A stretch of 5,993 nt of DNA from Acidobacteriaceae bacterium (lineage in GTDB: Bacteria; Acidobacteriota; Terriglobia; Terriglobales; Acidobacteriaceae). Both the position numbers and the translations under genes were made by a program. Below the pieces are notes generated by a model. That model saw only the letters and a program-made list of their open reading frames with translations. It did not search any database and was not told the DNA's origin. The stretch lies in contig PMGP01000011.1 of NCBI GenBank assembly GCA_003156235.1, forward strand, positions 19,197 through 25,189, given 5' to 3'. This document shows, in pieces, positions 5,540-5,993 of the stretch (position 1 is the stretch's first letter; every line of letters starts with the position of its first letter).

Positions 5540-5581
5540 CGAGAGAACAGAGAGCAGAGAACAGGGAACAGGGAACAGGGA
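5540..5581. repeat. Left array of 7-nt repeats (NCAGRGA) beside the four-helix-bundle gene
   Basis: In a constant 7-nt phase the plus strand reads a degenerate unit at 5540, then acagaga, gcagaga and three perfect acaggga copies (5561-5581). The array lies between the stop of the four-helix-bundle gene and the start of the ABC permease gene. Its 5542-5564 part matches the right-hand array in inverted orientation at 21 of 23 positions. Confidence 0.85.
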
Positions 5582-5592
5582 AAAGCGTCCAA

Positions 5593-5949
5593 CTAATGTT
5601 TGAGCGATTCCAGAATTGCGTAAATCATTTTTCCAACTTCATGCGACAAGCCTTCTGCTTCATCAATCAGCTTGGCGTCTCCGAACCCAAGTACACGCGC
5701 GATTTCTAGTTGGGTTTGTATCTCACAGTTGGAAGCACGCGCGATACCAAGAAACTGTCGAAATTCGCCAGTGCTCAACCTTCCATGTCCTTCCGCAATG
5801 TTACTTGGAACGGAAACAGCCGAACGTCTGATCTGGCTGGTCAATCCGTAAATCTCTTCACGGGGAAACTTCTGCGTCAGGCGATAAATTGAAACAGTCA
5901 ATTGCATTGATCTTTCCCAAACCGTCAAGTCGCGAAAAGAATCCGCCAT
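5593..5949 (-). CDS. Four-helix-bundle protein of the S23 / 23S rRNA intervening-sequence family
   Basis: A 118-aa small cytoplasmic protein of the family first seen inside 23S rRNA intervening sequences and related in fold to the Avd accessory protein of diversity-generating retroelements. Conserved marks: FRDLTVWERSMQL (5-17), FPREEIYGLTSQIRRSAVSV (28-47) followed by PSNIAEGHGR (48-57), and ARASNCEIQTQLEIA (70-84). The length is normal. These proteins form pentameric basic-faced bundles in known members and probably bind nucleic acid, but the cellular role is not established. ATG 5949 has AAGAGGG (5964-5958) 8 nt upstream. No rRNA sequence, reverse transcriptase or variable repeat is nearby, so this is a stand-alone copy. 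Inverted arrays of 7-nt repeats flank it on both sides, which suggests it is a cassette inserted upstream of the ABC permease gene. Confidence 0.93.
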   Translation of the reverse strand: MADSFRDLTVWERSMQLTVSIYRLTQKFPREEIYGLTSQIRRSAVSVPSNIAEGHGRLSTGEFRQFLGIARASNCEIQTQLEIARVLGFGDAKLIDEAEGLSHEVGKMIYAILESLKH

Positions 5950-5962
5950 AATGAAACCCTCT

Positions 5963-5993
5963 TTTCTGATCTCTGATCTCTGTTCTCTGATCT
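5963..5993. repeat. Right array of 7-nt repeats (NCAGAGA on the minus strand), cut by window edge
   Basis: On the minus strand from the right edge inward the units are tcagaga, acagaga, tcagaga and tcagaaa (5990-5963), preceded by a partial unit at 5993-5991. The phase is 7 nt, as in the left array, but in inverted orientation. It ends just before the ribosome site of the four-helix-bundle gene and continues beyond the window. Confidence 0.85.

Noticed and set aside
5593..5949. Diversity-generating retroelement (S23-like protein taken as Avd)
   Set aside because: No reverse transcriptase, template repeat or variable repeat is seen; the motifs fit the stand-alone S23 family.
5540..5993. CRISPR array
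   Set aside because: The 7-nt units are contiguous with no spacers and the two arms are inverted.

Overview
The window looks like chromosomal DNA from an acidobacterium, probably of the Terriglobales group. This is inferred from G+C-rich coding sequence with a MacB-like permease, a stand-alone S23-type four-helix-bundle gene flanked by 7-nt repeats, an intergenic triple-hairpin element, and TA-rich -10 boxes placed 7-8 nt before start codons. No rRNA, tRNA, CRISPR array, transposase or integrase was seen. Seven of the eight genes are on the minus strand.

Layout, left to right. The minus-strand nagA gene (GlcNAc-6-phosphate deacetylase) runs off the left edge. A hairpin-rich repeat separates it from a small membrane-protein gene. 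That gene is divergent from an unrecognised 254-aa plus-strand gene at 1412-2176, with a 36-bp gap that contains a possible bidirectional -10. A lower-G+C gene for a multi-pass membrane protein comes next (2213-2629), convergent with the 254-aa gene. A ChpS/ChpB (PemI/PemK, MazE/MazF-type) toxin-antitoxin operon follows (2704-3296), with a palindrome across its -10 that is probably the autoregulatory operator. recX (3379-3936) lies just upstream of it and seems to start at a CTG codon behind a strong Shine-Dalgarno. A 338-bp non-coding stretch separates recX from a MacB/FtsX-type ABC permease gene (4275-5531). The right end is an S23-type four-helix-bundle gene (5593-5949) bracketed by inverted arrays of 7-nt repeats.

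The genes do not form one pathway. They are separate modules: amino-sugar recycling (nagA), RecA modulation (recX), a type II toxin-antitoxin, an ABC exporter subunit without its ATPase in view, and a probable repeat-bounded cassette. The observations most worth following are the inverted heptad arrays around the four-helix-bundle gene, the non-canonical recX start, the TA operator and the leaderless-looking starts.
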